In this document: positions 20,228-29,115 of the stretch, piece after piece | Layout: every line of letters begins with the position of its first letter | Position numbering within the stretch: position 1 is the first letter of the stretch | Assembly: GCA_011523735.1 (NCBI GenBank) | Contig: WTGB01000128.1 | Coordinates: 124,001-188,000 of the forward strand | Origin: Chloroflexota bacterium | GTDB taxonomy: Bacteria > Chloroflexota > Anaerolineae > Aggregatilineales > Phototrophicaceae | Reading direction: 5' to 3' | Length of the DNA: 64,000 nt | Notes under the pieces: generated by a model | What the model was told of the DNA's origin: nothing | Seen by the model: only the letters and a program-made list of their open reading frames with translations | The model's database searches: none | Translations under genes and position numbers: made by a program

Positions 20228-20839
20228 TTAAACAGGGTCAAGCTCTAAGACTGTGAAAGGGTTGATATTCATGACGCAGGTCGATTCAAATTCCGTACGC
20301 ACCGTCTTGCGGCGATCCCAGGTATGGACGTGACCGTGAAGCATATAGCGCGGGCGGAACCATTTCATAAAGACGAGAAAGCTGTTAAAGCCACGATGAG
20401 CGACATCAGCACCGTCGTGGATATCTCTCGGCGGTGAATGTGTTACGAACAAGTCGATTCCGCGCTTCTTCACCCAGCGATTCCAAAGTATTGTCGGCGT
20501 CAAGCCTAAGACCATCCTATGCATCTGCGATTGCGTGTATTGGATACGCCCCTTGTTGTACTTTATTGAGCCTTCCAAGCCCGCCATGGTGATCCCGCCA
20601 TACTCCACCACTTGCTGGTGCAGGTCAATGCCGCCGGGTGGTTCATGGTCATATACTTCATCGTGGTTGCCGCGGACATAGAACATCGGCACACTGATAA
20701 TGCTCGAGATGAAGTCGAGATAACCGGGCGAGAGGTCGCCGCAGCTGATGATAGCATCAATATCGCTGTACTGTCGGCGCAGGTTCACCGCGTTATGTAG
20801 TTGCGGCATCTCGATATCGCTTACACAGAGGATCTTCAC
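20228..20839 (-). CDS. Metallophosphoesterase (calcineurin-like)
   Basis: A 203-residue binuclear metal phosphoesterase starting at GTG 20839 (MKILCVSD). Metal-site motifs in order: SDIE (usually SDxH), CGDLSPGYLD, RGNHDEVYD, VTHSPPRDIHD and HGHVHTWD. The histidine of the first motif is replaced by glutamate. Members hydrolyse phosphodiesters, nucleotides or phosphoproteins; the substrate cannot be given. It lies between the LLM oxidoreductase and the molybdenum hydroxylase operon, 40 bases upstream of the latter, on the same strand. A role in nucleotide breakdown would fit its neighbours but is only an inference. Confidence 0.82.
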   Translation of the reverse strand: MKILCVSDIEMPQLHNAVNLRRQYSDIDAIISCGDLSPGYLDFISSIISVPMFYVRGNHDEVYDHEPPGGIDLHQQVVEYGGITMAGLEGSIKYNKGRIQYTQSQMHRMVLGLTPTILWNRWVKKRGIDLFVTHSPPRDIHDGADVAHRGFNSFLVFMKWFRPRYMLHGHVHTWDRRKTVRTEFESTCVMNINPFTVLELDPV

Positions 20840-20888
20840 CGCGCCAATAGCCTTCTGGTGCCTGCTTTCTACCTATGCGCCGCCGAGC

Positions 20889-21896
<1,008 letters not shown>

Positions 21897-21980
21897 GAGA
21901 ATTCTCCAGCAAGCTATTTAAGGCCCTATCACTGATATTATCTACTATCATCGCCGCAACAGGCAAATCCTACCGGGTAC

Positions 21981-22628
21981 TCAGTTGATGCTGAGCGCCA
22001 GAGGGAAGGACGGTAGGTGACCAAAGTGTCCGCGCGCCAGAATTTGCTGGTAATCCCTGAGATCCTCTGGAATATCAATATCCAGCGCTAGGCGGTCGGA
22101 TTGGTAGACATAGACGTGAAGACCGGCTGCTTCTGCCAGTCGAATATGCCGCTGGTAGCTGCCGCTCCCATATTCATACTCAATCGCGCCAGGCGGTCGT
22201 ATCAACAGCGCGTTAGTGCCATCAGAACTGCGGTCGGTGGCGATAACCAATGAATGTTCACGAGCCAATTGGATCATCGCGCGGATATCTTCCGCATTGA
22301 TGAACGGCAGATCGGCCGGCAAGACCAGTACGGCATCGGCGCGCCAACTCCTGACCACCATGGTCGCTCGCAGCAAAGCCGGATTTAGATTGGAAAAGCT
22401 GCCTTCCTGCAATGTTTTGGCGCCAAACTCCCGGGCGATTGCGAGCGCTTTGGTATCACGCGAAATCACCAGAACCCCGGTGACTTCATGAATGGTCGTG
22501 GTCACCGAGAGAACATGGCGAAACATAGCTTGCGCCAGTTCGAATCGCTGGCTAGGCAACAGCGCTGGCGCTAGCCGGCTTTTGGCGTTCTTCAGCGGTT
22601 TGACCGGAATGATCGCCCACAGGCTCAT
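21981..22628 (-). CDS. cofC: 2-phospho-L-lactate/phosphoenolpyruvate guanylyltransferase
   Basis: It activates the phospho-acid (phosphoenolpyruvate in many bacteria, where it is called FbiD) with GTP for F420 synthesis. The 215-residue nucleotidyltransferase-like protein has IPVKPLKNAKSRLAPAL near the N terminus and VLPADLPFINAEDI, both family signatures. Its ATG overlaps the cofD stop by 4 bases, so translation is coupled. Whether the donor is phospholactate or phosphoenolpyruvate cannot be read directly; the FbiB-like nitroreductase nearby favours phosphoenolpyruvate. Confidence 0.92.
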   Translation of the reverse strand: MSLWAIIPVKPLKNAKSRLAPALLPSQRFELAQAMFRHVLSVTTTIHEVTGVLVISRDTKALAIAREFGAKTLQEGSFSNLNPALLRATMVVRSWRADAVLVLPADLPFINAEDIRAMIQLAREHSLVIATDRSSDGTNALLIRPPGAIEYEYGSGSYQRHIRLAEAAGLHVYVYQSDRLALDIDIPEDLRDYQQILARGHFGHLPSFPLALSIN

Positions 22629-23569
22629 CGCGCCCAGCCTTCGATCCAGCCTAGAATTGCATGCGCGAGGTCAATCTTGGTCGATAAGTCCGTCATCAGC
22701 GTATCATATCGCAGCATTTGCAACTCTTTATTCTGGAATCCGTCATTGCGTATGTCGTCGACAAATCCGTTGATCATGGCGCCATAATAATCTGCGACCG
22801 ATTCTGCCGAGACGTCGATGCCAAGCTCAGCCATGATCTTCGCCGTCGGTCCCTTTACAGCGTCACCGGCAATGATCGGCGTCACCGCCACGATTGGCAA
22901 GGTCAAATCCTCAAGTAAGGCGCGCAGGCCGGGAACAGCCAGGATCGGCGCCAGTGAAAGCCAGGGATTGGATGGGGCGATCAACACCGTACTCGCGGCG
23001 GCCAAGGCATCGTGGACCGCAGTCGAAAGCCGTGCCCGTTCGCAATCCTGATGCCGTATCGATTTGACGACTGGTTGCCAACGATGTTTGACGAAATACT
23101 CCTGAAAACCAAGCTCGCCATATTCCACAGTGTCAACGATAGTCGGTATTTCAGCGTCAGACATCGGCAAGAGACGCGCAGGAATAGCCAGTTGCTCAGT
23201 CAAACACGCGGTTGCCTCCGTAAGCGTATAGCCCTGCCGCAGCAGATGCGTCCGCAAAAGATGCGTGGCCAAGTCCTTATCGCCGAGGCGAAACCAAGAT
23301 TCGATGCCGTAGTTTTTCTCCAGACTTTGCAGGACTCTGATTGAATCATCTGCCATGCCCCAGCCGGCTGCCGGGTCGACCAAGCCGGATAGCGTATACA
23401 TCAGCGTATCGAGGTCTGGACAGATTTTCAGCCCCAGATGCCAGAAATCGTCGCCTGTGTTGACGATAAAGGTCAGGCTTTCAGGCTTCACAACTTGTAT
23501 CAAGCCATGTGCTAGTTTGGCGCCGCCGACTCCGCCGATCAAGACAACTACGTTCTTGTCTAACGCCAC
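22625..23569 (-). CDS. cofD: Phospholactate/phosphoenolpyruvate transferase of F420 synthesis
   Basis: It transfers the activated phospho-acid to FO to give (dehydro-)F420-0. Motifs: LIGGVGGAKLAHGL near the N terminus, NTGDDFWHLGLKICPDLDT, and APSNPWLSLAPIL. The open frame extends to 23854 inside the upstream nitroreductase gene, but that part is unlike CofD. GTG 23569 gives 314 residues, the family norm, and overlaps the nitroreductase stop by 10 bases. The FO-forming genes (cofG/cofH or fbiC) are not in the window. Confidence 0.94.
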   Translation of the reverse strand: MALDKNVVVLIGGVGGAKLAHGLIQVVKPESLTFIVNTGDDFWHLGLKICPDLDTLMYTLSGLVDPAAGWGMADDSIRVLQSLEKNYGIESWFRLGDKDLATHLLRTHLLRQGYTLTEATACLTEQLAIPARLLPMSDAEIPTIVDTVEYGELGFQEYFVKHRWQPVVKSIRHQDCERARLSTAVHDALAAASTVLIAPSNPWLSLAPILAVPGLRALLEDLTLPIVAVTPIIAGDAVKGPTAKIMAELGIDVSAESVADYYGAMINGFVDDIRNDGFQNKELQMLRYDTLMTDLSTKIDLAHAILGWIEGWAR

Positions 23570-24189
23570 AATGTTTTCGCTTCCCAAGGTTCGCGGCTTC
23601 GCTGACGGTTCTGCGCCGGATAGCCCAAGGTGATCATACCTTGCGGCCGCCAGTCGGCGGGCAGATCCAGCACAGAAGCGACCAGATCCTGGCAGAAAAG
23701 GGGGGCGCAGATCCAGCAAGCGCCCAAACCCAAACCGGCTGCCATCAGCAATAAATTCTGGCCCGCCATCGCCGCGCTCTGCAGCGCCATTGTCGCTTCG
23801 TGCGAGTTGCGCTGGTCGTCCGTGTAGACATCCATATCGCTCAGGCTCATGCAAAGCAGGATTAAAAGCGGCGCCGATGTAATTCGCCCATACGATCGCT
23901 GGACATCCGCCTCGATAAGCTCGTCCGGCAAACCGTCCGCTTGCAGGTCCTGGCGCAAGCGAGCGCCCATTTCCCGCGCCAGACGCTCCTTGGTGGAGGC
24001 GGCCTGAACGACGACAAAACGCCAGGGTTGCCGATTATGGGCTGACGGCGCCCAGGTGGCCGCTTCCAGCAGCTTTTCGATGCAGGCCGGTGGCAGCGCT
24101 CGCGCCTCAAAATGTCGTACTGAACGTCGGTCACGCAAGAATTGCAGCAGCTCGCCGGGGCTCATCGCCGCCTCAACGGTAGAGATCAT
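23560..24189 (-). CDS. Nitroreductase-family protein, probable dehydro-F420-0 reductase (FbiB C-terminal-like)
   Basis: A 209-residue FMN-type nitroreductase fold: RRSVRHFEARALP, ATWAPSAHNRQPWRFVVV, and GLGLGACWICAPL. It overlaps cofE by 17 bases and cofD by 10, inside the F420 operon. In actinobacteria FbiB is a fusion of a CofE domain with such a nitroreductase domain, and the latter reduces dehydro-F420-0. Here the two activities appear as separate adjacent genes, as described for some other bacteria. The role is inferred from fold and context; a general nitroreductase is possible but unlikely at this position. Confidence 0.82.
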   Translation of the reverse strand: MISTVEAAMSPGELLQFLRDRRSVRHFEARALPPACIEKLLEAATWAPSAHNRQPWRFVVVQAASTKERLAREMGARLRQDLQADGLPDELIEADVQRSYGRITSAPLLILLCMSLSDMDVYTDDQRNSHEATMALQSAAMAGQNLLLMAAGLGLGACWICAPLFCQDLVASVLDLPADWRPQGMITLGYPAQNRQRSREPWEAKTLWR

Positions 24190-24940
24190 GCTCGGCCGAA
24201 CGGATCAAATCAATAGCGCGGCCGTGCCTCGCGCTTAGGTCCAGCCCGCGGATCACAACCGCTGGCAATCCCTCGTCGGCTTCACCAGAGAGCAAATGCG
24301 CCGCCGACGCGACGAGATCAGCGTAGGCCAATTGCGTCACTTCGAGCATGCGGCCATAGAGGTCTCGGCTGCCGCGCAAGTCCATGACAGCCGGCAAGCC
24401 CGCGGCGCCTATCGCCACACCGACATTGCCAACCCGAAAGGCCCGGCCATGGGTATCGCTGATAATGACAGCCACATCAATGCCAAGCCGTCGCCCGATA
24501 TCGGCGCGAATCTCGGCGGCCGCTCCATCCGGATCATGCGGCAAGAGCAAGGCCGCCTCATCACCTTCTTCAATATTACTTTGATCGACTCCCGCATTGG
24601 CGGAGACGAAACCTAGGCGGTGTTCCGTGACCAACACCCCTATGCGTTTGCGCGAGACGGCTTGGGATTCCTGCAAGATCAACTCGACCAAACGGGGATC
24701 CTTGCCCGTTTCCGCCGCCAATTGGACCGCCTGGCTCGAGGCGCATACATCTGACAAGCGTACATAACGTCCTTCGGCTTTGGCGACTATCTTGGAAGCT
24801 ATAACCAGTACATCACCGACCCGCAGGTCCAAATCAGCCGACGCCGACTTAGAAAGGATTATGCCAACGATATCATCACCCGCCTGAATGAGCGGGATAT
24901 CCGGAATGGCGAAAGCGGCGAGTTTTGACGCGCGACTCAT
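24173..24940 (-). CDS. cofE: Coenzyme F420-0:L-glutamate ligase
   Basis: It adds the glutamate tail to F420-0 using GTP. The 255-residue protein shows IPLIQAGDDI near the start, VLVIASKIVAKAEGR, and the hallmark SDTHGRAFRVGNVGVAIG in the middle, ending with VVIRGLDLSARHG. Length is that of stand-alone CofE, without the FbiB extension. Its start overlaps the npdG stop (ATGA), so the block npdG-cofE-nitroreductase-cofD-cofC is a tightly overlapped operon. Confidence 0.94.
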   Translation of the reverse strand: MSRASKLAAFAIPDIPLIQAGDDIVGIILSKSASADLDLRVGDVLVIASKIVAKAEGRYVRLSDVCASSQAVQLAAETGKDPRLVELILQESQAVSRKRIGVLVTEHRLGFVSANAGVDQSNIEEGDEAALLLPHDPDGAAAEIRADIGRRLGIDVAVIISDTHGRAFRVGNVGVAIGAAGLPAVMDLRGSRDLYGRMLEVTQLAYADLVASAAHLLSGEADEGLPAVVIRGLDLSARHGRAIDLIRSAEHDLYR

Positions 24941-25599
24941 ACCGGCGTATCCAAGCCCGTAATGCGAATGCCGGCGCCCTTGACCTTGTAAGCGCGATTG
25001 ATATGCAAGAGTATCGGCGTCAAGGACTCGGCCGCCACAGCGTTCTTGAGTGGACCGGCGTCAATACCGCGCATGCCCGCGGCCGCCACCAATTCGACAA
25101 CCGCCGCTTTGGCGTCGGCGTCATCAGCGCAGACCAGGACATCGCAATCGACATCGCGATCAAGCTGCTTGAGTTTGACCGCGCTGACATTCTGGAAAGC
25201 GGCGACGACAGTGACAGCGTCGCCGAGCAGCGCCTGCGCTTCCAAGGCGGCAGCGCTACCCTCCGGCAGATTGACGGACATAATCTCGGGCGGCTTAAGC
25301 GGTACGGTCAGATCAACCAGGATCTTGCCTTGACAATGATCCTTTACGCCGCGCAACGTAGGCGCATGGGCTGAGTAGGGCACGCTCAGGATCACAATGT
25401 CGGCCGCCGCCGCCGCCTCTTCGTTCGCCAAACCGGTCAAGAACTGGTCTCCCAGTTCGGCATTCATTTCCCGCGCTCGCCTCTCCGCTTTTTCCGCCGC
25501 GCGTGAACCGATAATGACGCGATAGCCCTTTAGTGCCCAGCGCATTGCCAAACCGGCGCCTTCTTTGCCGGTGCCGCCCAAGATCGCCAATGTCTTCAT
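24937..25599 (-). CDS. npdG: NADPH-dependent F420 reductase
   Basis: It exchanges hydride between NADPH and F420, supplying F420H2. The 220-residue Rossmann protein starts MKTLAILGGTGKEG (nucleotide-binding GGTGKEG) and has IIGSRAAEKA, VILSVPYSAHAPTL and the C-terminal LHINRAYKVKGAGIRITGL typical of the family. ATG 25599 with GAGG upstream was preferred over the longer frame from 25623. It is the first gene of the F420 block and directly follows ssnA (30 bases), so F420 genes and purine genes are probably cotranscribed. Confidence 0.93.
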   Translation of the reverse strand: MKTLAILGGTGKEGAGLAMRWALKGYRVIIGSRAAEKAERRAREMNAELGDQFLTGLANEEAAAAADIVILSVPYSAHAPTLRGVKDHCQGKILVDLTVPLKPPEIMSVNLPEGSAAALEAQALLGDAVTVVAAFQNVSAVKLKQLDRDVDCDVLVCADDADAKAAVVELVAAAGMRGIDAGPLKNAVAAESLTPILLHINRAYKVKGAGIRITGLDTPV

Positions 25600-25629
25600 A
25601 ATCGCCTCAGCCTCATGCCTCACGTTGGG

Positions 25630-26991
25630 CTACGATTGTAAAGCATCCTGGACGTTTCGCGTATACTTTTCCCAAACACCTGGCGCGAGCACCAGCGCTT
25701 CCGCCGCGATTTCGGTTTCGTCCAGCGTGAGCAACTCCCGGTCGCGCATGAGTATCCGGCCAGCGCAGATCGTGGTCGTCACCATTGAAGCCTCAAAGCC
25801 AAATAGCAAATGCCAGGGCAGATTGCCAGCGGTCAGGGGCGTAAAGGGCTGATAATCGACAAAAATCAGATCGGCGACCGCGCCAGGGACAATCTCCCCG
25901 ATGGTCTCACCCGAGAAAAATCGTTCAAGCAAGCGGGCGTTATTCTGCCAAGCCATCTGGGCGATGTGCGCCCCATTGGCACGGCGTGGATCACGATTGA
26001 CGACTTTGTGCAAGAGATAAGCCGCTTTCCATTCTGCCCACATATTGTTGCTGAAGCCATCATTGCCGAGGCAGAGCTTGATGCCGGCAGCTAGCAAGCC
26101 ATCGATATCGGCGGCGCCTACCCCGTTGTTCATGTTGGAGCGCGGCTGATGGCTGACCCAGACGCCTCGCTCCCGCAAGATATCGCGTTCGGCGGCGTTT
26201 ATATGCACGCAATGCGCCGCGATGCTTGAATCACGCCAGATGCCGTATTGATCCAGCCGTTCCACTACCGGCAATGCGCTGCGGCGCAGACTGTCCTCTT
26301 CATCGGCTTCGTGTTCGGCGACATGGATATGGAAGCCGGCCTCAGCCGGAATGGCATCGGCGCAGGCGCACAGACTTTCATCGCTTAGCGTCAAGCTGGC
26401 GTGAAGACCGAAGACGCTCTGGATCCGCGGATGGGCCGCCGATTTTGTCATAAAACGAAGATTCTCAGCGATGCCAGCCCGCATCTTATCCATACCGTCG
26501 CGATCGGTGACTTCATAACAGAGCACCGCCCGCAAGCCCGATTCATCAACCGCATCACCGATGACATCGAGGCTGCCATCGATAAAATTCGGGCTGGCGT
26601 GGTGGTCCACCAGGCTGGTCGTGCCGTGTTTGATGGCGTCAACCAGGCAGACTAAGGCGCTCGCGCGAACGCTTTCCCGATCCAAGGCTTTATCGAGGGG
26701 CCACCACAATTGCTTCAGTATTTGTGGAAAGTCGTGTGGCGCCGGACCGGGTATCGCCATGCCACGCGCGTAGGCGCCGTAGAAGTGAGTATGGGCGCAG
26801 ATACCGCCGGGCAGGACGTATTGCCCGCGGGCGTCAAGGCGTTCGGCAGCCGGATATAGCGCTTCCAGATCCCCGCCTTTGCCGAGCGCTTTTATCCGGC
26901 CATCGGCGATATGCAGTGCCTGATCGGACAGAATGCGCGGGTCCTCACCCAAGGTAATGACGGTCGCGTTGACAATAAGCAATTCTGACAT
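25630..26991 (-). CDS. ssnA: SsnA-type aminohydrolase
   Basis: A metal-dependent amidohydrolase of 453 residues. It shares with E. coli SsnA the stretches AHTHFYGAYARGM (metal His pair), LWWPLDKALDRES and SLVDHHASPNFIDGSL, and has HIHVAEHEAD, HCVHINAAE, QPRSNMNNGVG and LGNDGFSNNMW further on, the expected metal and substrate sites. In E. coli ssnA lies with xdhD, ygfK and yqeC; in purine-degrading anaerobes its product is proposed to act on a purine breakdown intermediate. Here it sits between the F420 operon and a PLP enzyme. The exact substrate is not known. Confidence 0.9.
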   Translation of the reverse strand: MSELLIVNATVITLGEDPRILSDQALHIADGRIKALGKGGDLEALYPAAERLDARGQYVLPGGICAHTHFYGAYARGMAIPGPAPHDFPQILKQLWWPLDKALDRESVRASALVCLVDAIKHGTTSLVDHHASPNFIDGSLDVIGDAVDESGLRAVLCYEVTDRDGMDKMRAGIAENLRFMTKSAAHPRIQSVFGLHASLTLSDESLCACADAIPAEAGFHIHVAEHEADEEDSLRRSALPVVERLDQYGIWRDSSIAAHCVHINAAERDILRERGVWVSHQPRSNMNNGVGAADIDGLLAAGIKLCLGNDGFSNNMWAEWKAAYLLHKVVNRDPRRANGAHIAQMAWQNNARLLERFFSGETIGEIVPGAVADLIFVDYQPFTPLTAGNLPWHLLFGFEASMVTTTICAGRILMRDRELLTLDETEIAAEALVLAPGVWEKYTRNVQDALQS

Positions 26992-27011
26992 AATCTGTCG
27001 CTCTCCATGCT

Positions 27012-27455
27012 TCAGTTGCGCAGCGCGTGATAAACGCGGTCGACATAGAAGTCGGCCGCGCTGTACAAGTCGCTGATCGTCTCGGCGCTGATGAAGCGGT
27101 CCCAGGTCGTGCGGATGAAGCTGACCGAACGCGCCGGCAGATTGGCTATGGGCGGGTCTCTTTGGATTAATTGGCGGAACTGCACTTTGTAGTAGATGTC
27201 CTTCGCTCGCCTGTCTTCATCAGGCAGCAGATCGCTGCGGCGGGCAAGCTCCAGACCGGTGATACGGGCGAAATAGGCGATGGTGCCACTGCGCTCGCGA
27301 AAAGTCTTGCCGCTGAGAAACAAGGCGATATATTCGGCATTCAGCCCGCGCGGCAACTGGCGCTGTGGAATACGATACCAATTCTGCTGGCGGGCGATCT
27401 GGAAATCTTTCGCCCGCTTTAGGACACCGACCAGCACTCTGTCATCAGCATACAT
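27012..27455 (-). CDS. Conserved hypothetical protein with N-terminal RxxxWYRIP motif
   Basis: I do not recognise a function. The 147-residue soluble protein has a conserved-looking N-terminal block (DDRVLVGVLKRAKDF, QNWYRIPQRQLP), a central FLSGKTFRERSGTIAYFARI and a C-terminal ISDLYSAADFYVDRVYHAL. The pattern recalls hypothetical proteins I have seen in Chloroflexota; no catalytic motif is obvious. ATG 27455 was chosen over the TTG at 27461. It lies 21 bases upstream of ssnA and 16 bases after the PLP enzyme gene, so it belongs to the same transcript. Confidence 0.6.
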   Translation of the reverse strand: MYADDRVLVGVLKRAKDFQIARQQNWYRIPQRQLPRGLNAEYIALFLSGKTFRERSGTIAYFARITGLELARRSDLLPDEDRRAKDIYYKVQFRQLIQRDPPIANLPARSVSFIRTTWDRFISAETISDLYSAADFYVDRVYHALRN

Positions 27456-27476
27456 CGTCAAACCTGTGTCACTCGC

Positions 27477-28856
27477 TTAGTGTCCCCGTTGCGCCAGGAG
27501 GCGTTTATCGATCTCGGCGACGCGTTCTTGATGGCCGATCCACCAGGCCGGGTCGCGCTGGGCATCCAACTCTTCGACTGTCTTGCCTTGCTGTTCAACC
27601 CAGGTGTAATACTTGAGATTATGCCAGCGCTCGCGCGCCTCGCGGCCGCCCTCCATGATCCAGTCTGTGCCAGCACGATGAAAGACGCCATCGATGATCG
27701 CCGTTGCCGCCGCCTCGTCCAGAGAGCCGTACTGATCGCGCAACTGCGTCATAACCGAGCCATAGCGCTCCATGGCATCGGTGGCGACGGTCACGACAAC
27801 ATCCTGGCTGCCCATATTGTAGAACTTGGCTGTCTTGATGGCGCCGATGATATTGCAGATGCCACTGATGCCCAGGGCTTGCGAGAGCTGCTGCACCATG
27901 TCTTCCGTCAAGCCAAAACGCTTGCACAACACTTGCCGCCCAGTCTCTTCCGCAAGGACGCGCAGTCCATTCAGAGCGTCCATATCGTCAATCGCCATGA
28001 GCGCGTCCATGTTGAACACGTTATGGATCCAGGTCACGTGCTTGTCGCCAATACCCTGAATCTCATGCGCGCCGTACCCGTTGTTGTAAAGCGTCGGGCA
28101 TTGAATTGGCTCCAAGCCGACGATCTTGTGCTCGTGCCAGACTTGTTTTAGTCTGTCGCCAGCGGCGATTGTGCCCGCGCTGCCCATGGCCGACACATAG
28201 GCTGATATCTGGCCCGCCCCGATGCCCTGGTCCTTCAATTCGGCCGCCAACTCGACCAATGTGTTCCCCGTCACATGATAATGAAAGCGGTAATTGCCCA
28301 TCACTTCGAATTGATTGAGCACACGTATCTGTGAATCACCCTCGCGCAATCGCTTGACCTCATCATATATCTCTTTGACATTGCTTTCGCTGCCAGCCGT
28401 GCGGATGATGCGCGCGCCGTAGCGAGTGATGCGATCGAAGCGTTCCTGGCTCATCTCTTCCGGCAGAACGACAATACTGTCGTATTCCATGCGGCAGCCG
28501 ATGAAAGCGCCGCCGATGCCATAATTGCCGGTCGAGGGCCAGACCAGAGTATGTACATTCGGATCGACCTCGCCCAATAGCTGCTTTTCGAGCAAGACTG
28601 AGTAAGCCGCCCCAACCTTGTGGCTGCCCGAGGGGAAGTGCATGCCATAGAGCAAGACGATATTGGCATCAACGCCGGTGAGTTCCCCGGGTAATACGAT
28701 GTGGTAGGCACGATTCTGCCGATCACGCCAGGTGATGTTATAGAGATTCAGTGGATTGAGCGGGTCATTCTCCAAAGCAGTCAGTGCATCGGCACGCACA
28801 GTTGGATCAATTGTCCGCGGGTGCAACATTTCTTCAAAGCTGGGACCTGTGACCAT
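27477..28856 (-). CDS. Fold-type II PLP-dependent enzyme (cysteine-synthase/ammonia-lyase superfamily)
   Basis: A 459-residue enzyme with the PLP lysine in FPSGSHKVGAAY, a Gly/Asn substrate loop (STGNYGIGGA) and a phosphate-binding-type segment (SAMGSAGTIAAGD). It resembles clostridial-type PLP enzymes of the tryptophan-synthase-beta fold annotated only generally. It is not the usual diaminopropionate ammonia-lyase sequence (YgeX), but it occupies the place of a lyase in a purine cluster, so an ammonia-lyase role on an amino acid derived from the ring is a fair guess. ATG 28856 is preceded by AAGGAG. The gene upstream ends 10 bases away. Confidence 0.78.
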   Translation of the reverse strand: MVTGPSFEEMLHPRTIDPTVRADALTALENDPLNPLNLYNITWRDRQNRAYHIVLPGELTGVDANIVLLYGMHFPSGSHKVGAAYSVLLEKQLLGEVDPNVHTLVWPSTGNYGIGGAFIGCRMEYDSIVVLPEEMSQERFDRITRYGARIIRTAGSESNVKEIYDEVKRLREGDSQIRVLNQFEVMGNYRFHYHVTGNTLVELAAELKDQGIGAGQISAYVSAMGSAGTIAAGDRLKQVWHEHKIVGLEPIQCPTLYNNGYGAHEIQGIGDKHVTWIHNVFNMDALMAIDDMDALNGLRVLAEETGRQVLCKRFGLTEDMVQQLSQALGISGICNIIGAIKTAKFYNMGSQDVVVTVATDAMERYGSVMTQLRDQYGSLDEAAATAIIDGVFHRAGTDWIMEGGREARERWHNLKYYTWVEQQGKTVEELDAQRDPAWWIGHQERVAEIDKRLLAQRGH

Positions 28857-28866
28857 GCTGCACTCC

Positions 28867-29115
28867 TTATTCGGCGCCGGGGGCATCATCTTCCATCAGA
28901 TTCAATTGTCGTTCCAAAAGCCGCATTTCGTTGAGGATTTCACTGCGATTCCGCGCCAATTCGCGGTAAAGCCGTCGATCATCGGCTGACATGTCTTCGC
29001 TTTTACCCCGGTTAGACATGATCAACGAGTCTATGCGGCCGTCAACCGCCTCGTAATCTTCCACCAACTGCCGATATTGACGCACCAGTTGAAGGTCTTT
29101 GCCTTCAGACGCCAT
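28867..29115 (-). CDS. Small coiled-coil protein
   Basis: An 82-residue, highly charged, helical protein (LVRQYRQLVEDYEAVDGRID and LYRELARNRSEILNEMRLLE show heptad-like spacing) with an acidic end. It starts at ATG 29115, overlapping the glycosyltransferase stop by 11 bases, and ends 10 bases before the PLP enzyme. No domain is recognised. The overlap and spacing make it a likely real gene translated with its neighbours. Confidence 0.6.
   Translation of the reverse strand: MASEGKDLQLVRQYRQLVEDYEAVDGRIDSLIMSNRGKSEDMSADDRRLYRELARNRSEILNEMRLLERQLNLMEDDAPGAE

Noticed and set aside
23570-23854. N-terminal extension of CofD to 23854
   Set aside because: The extension lies inside the nitroreductase gene and has no CofD similarity; GTG 23569 starts at the conserved N terminus.
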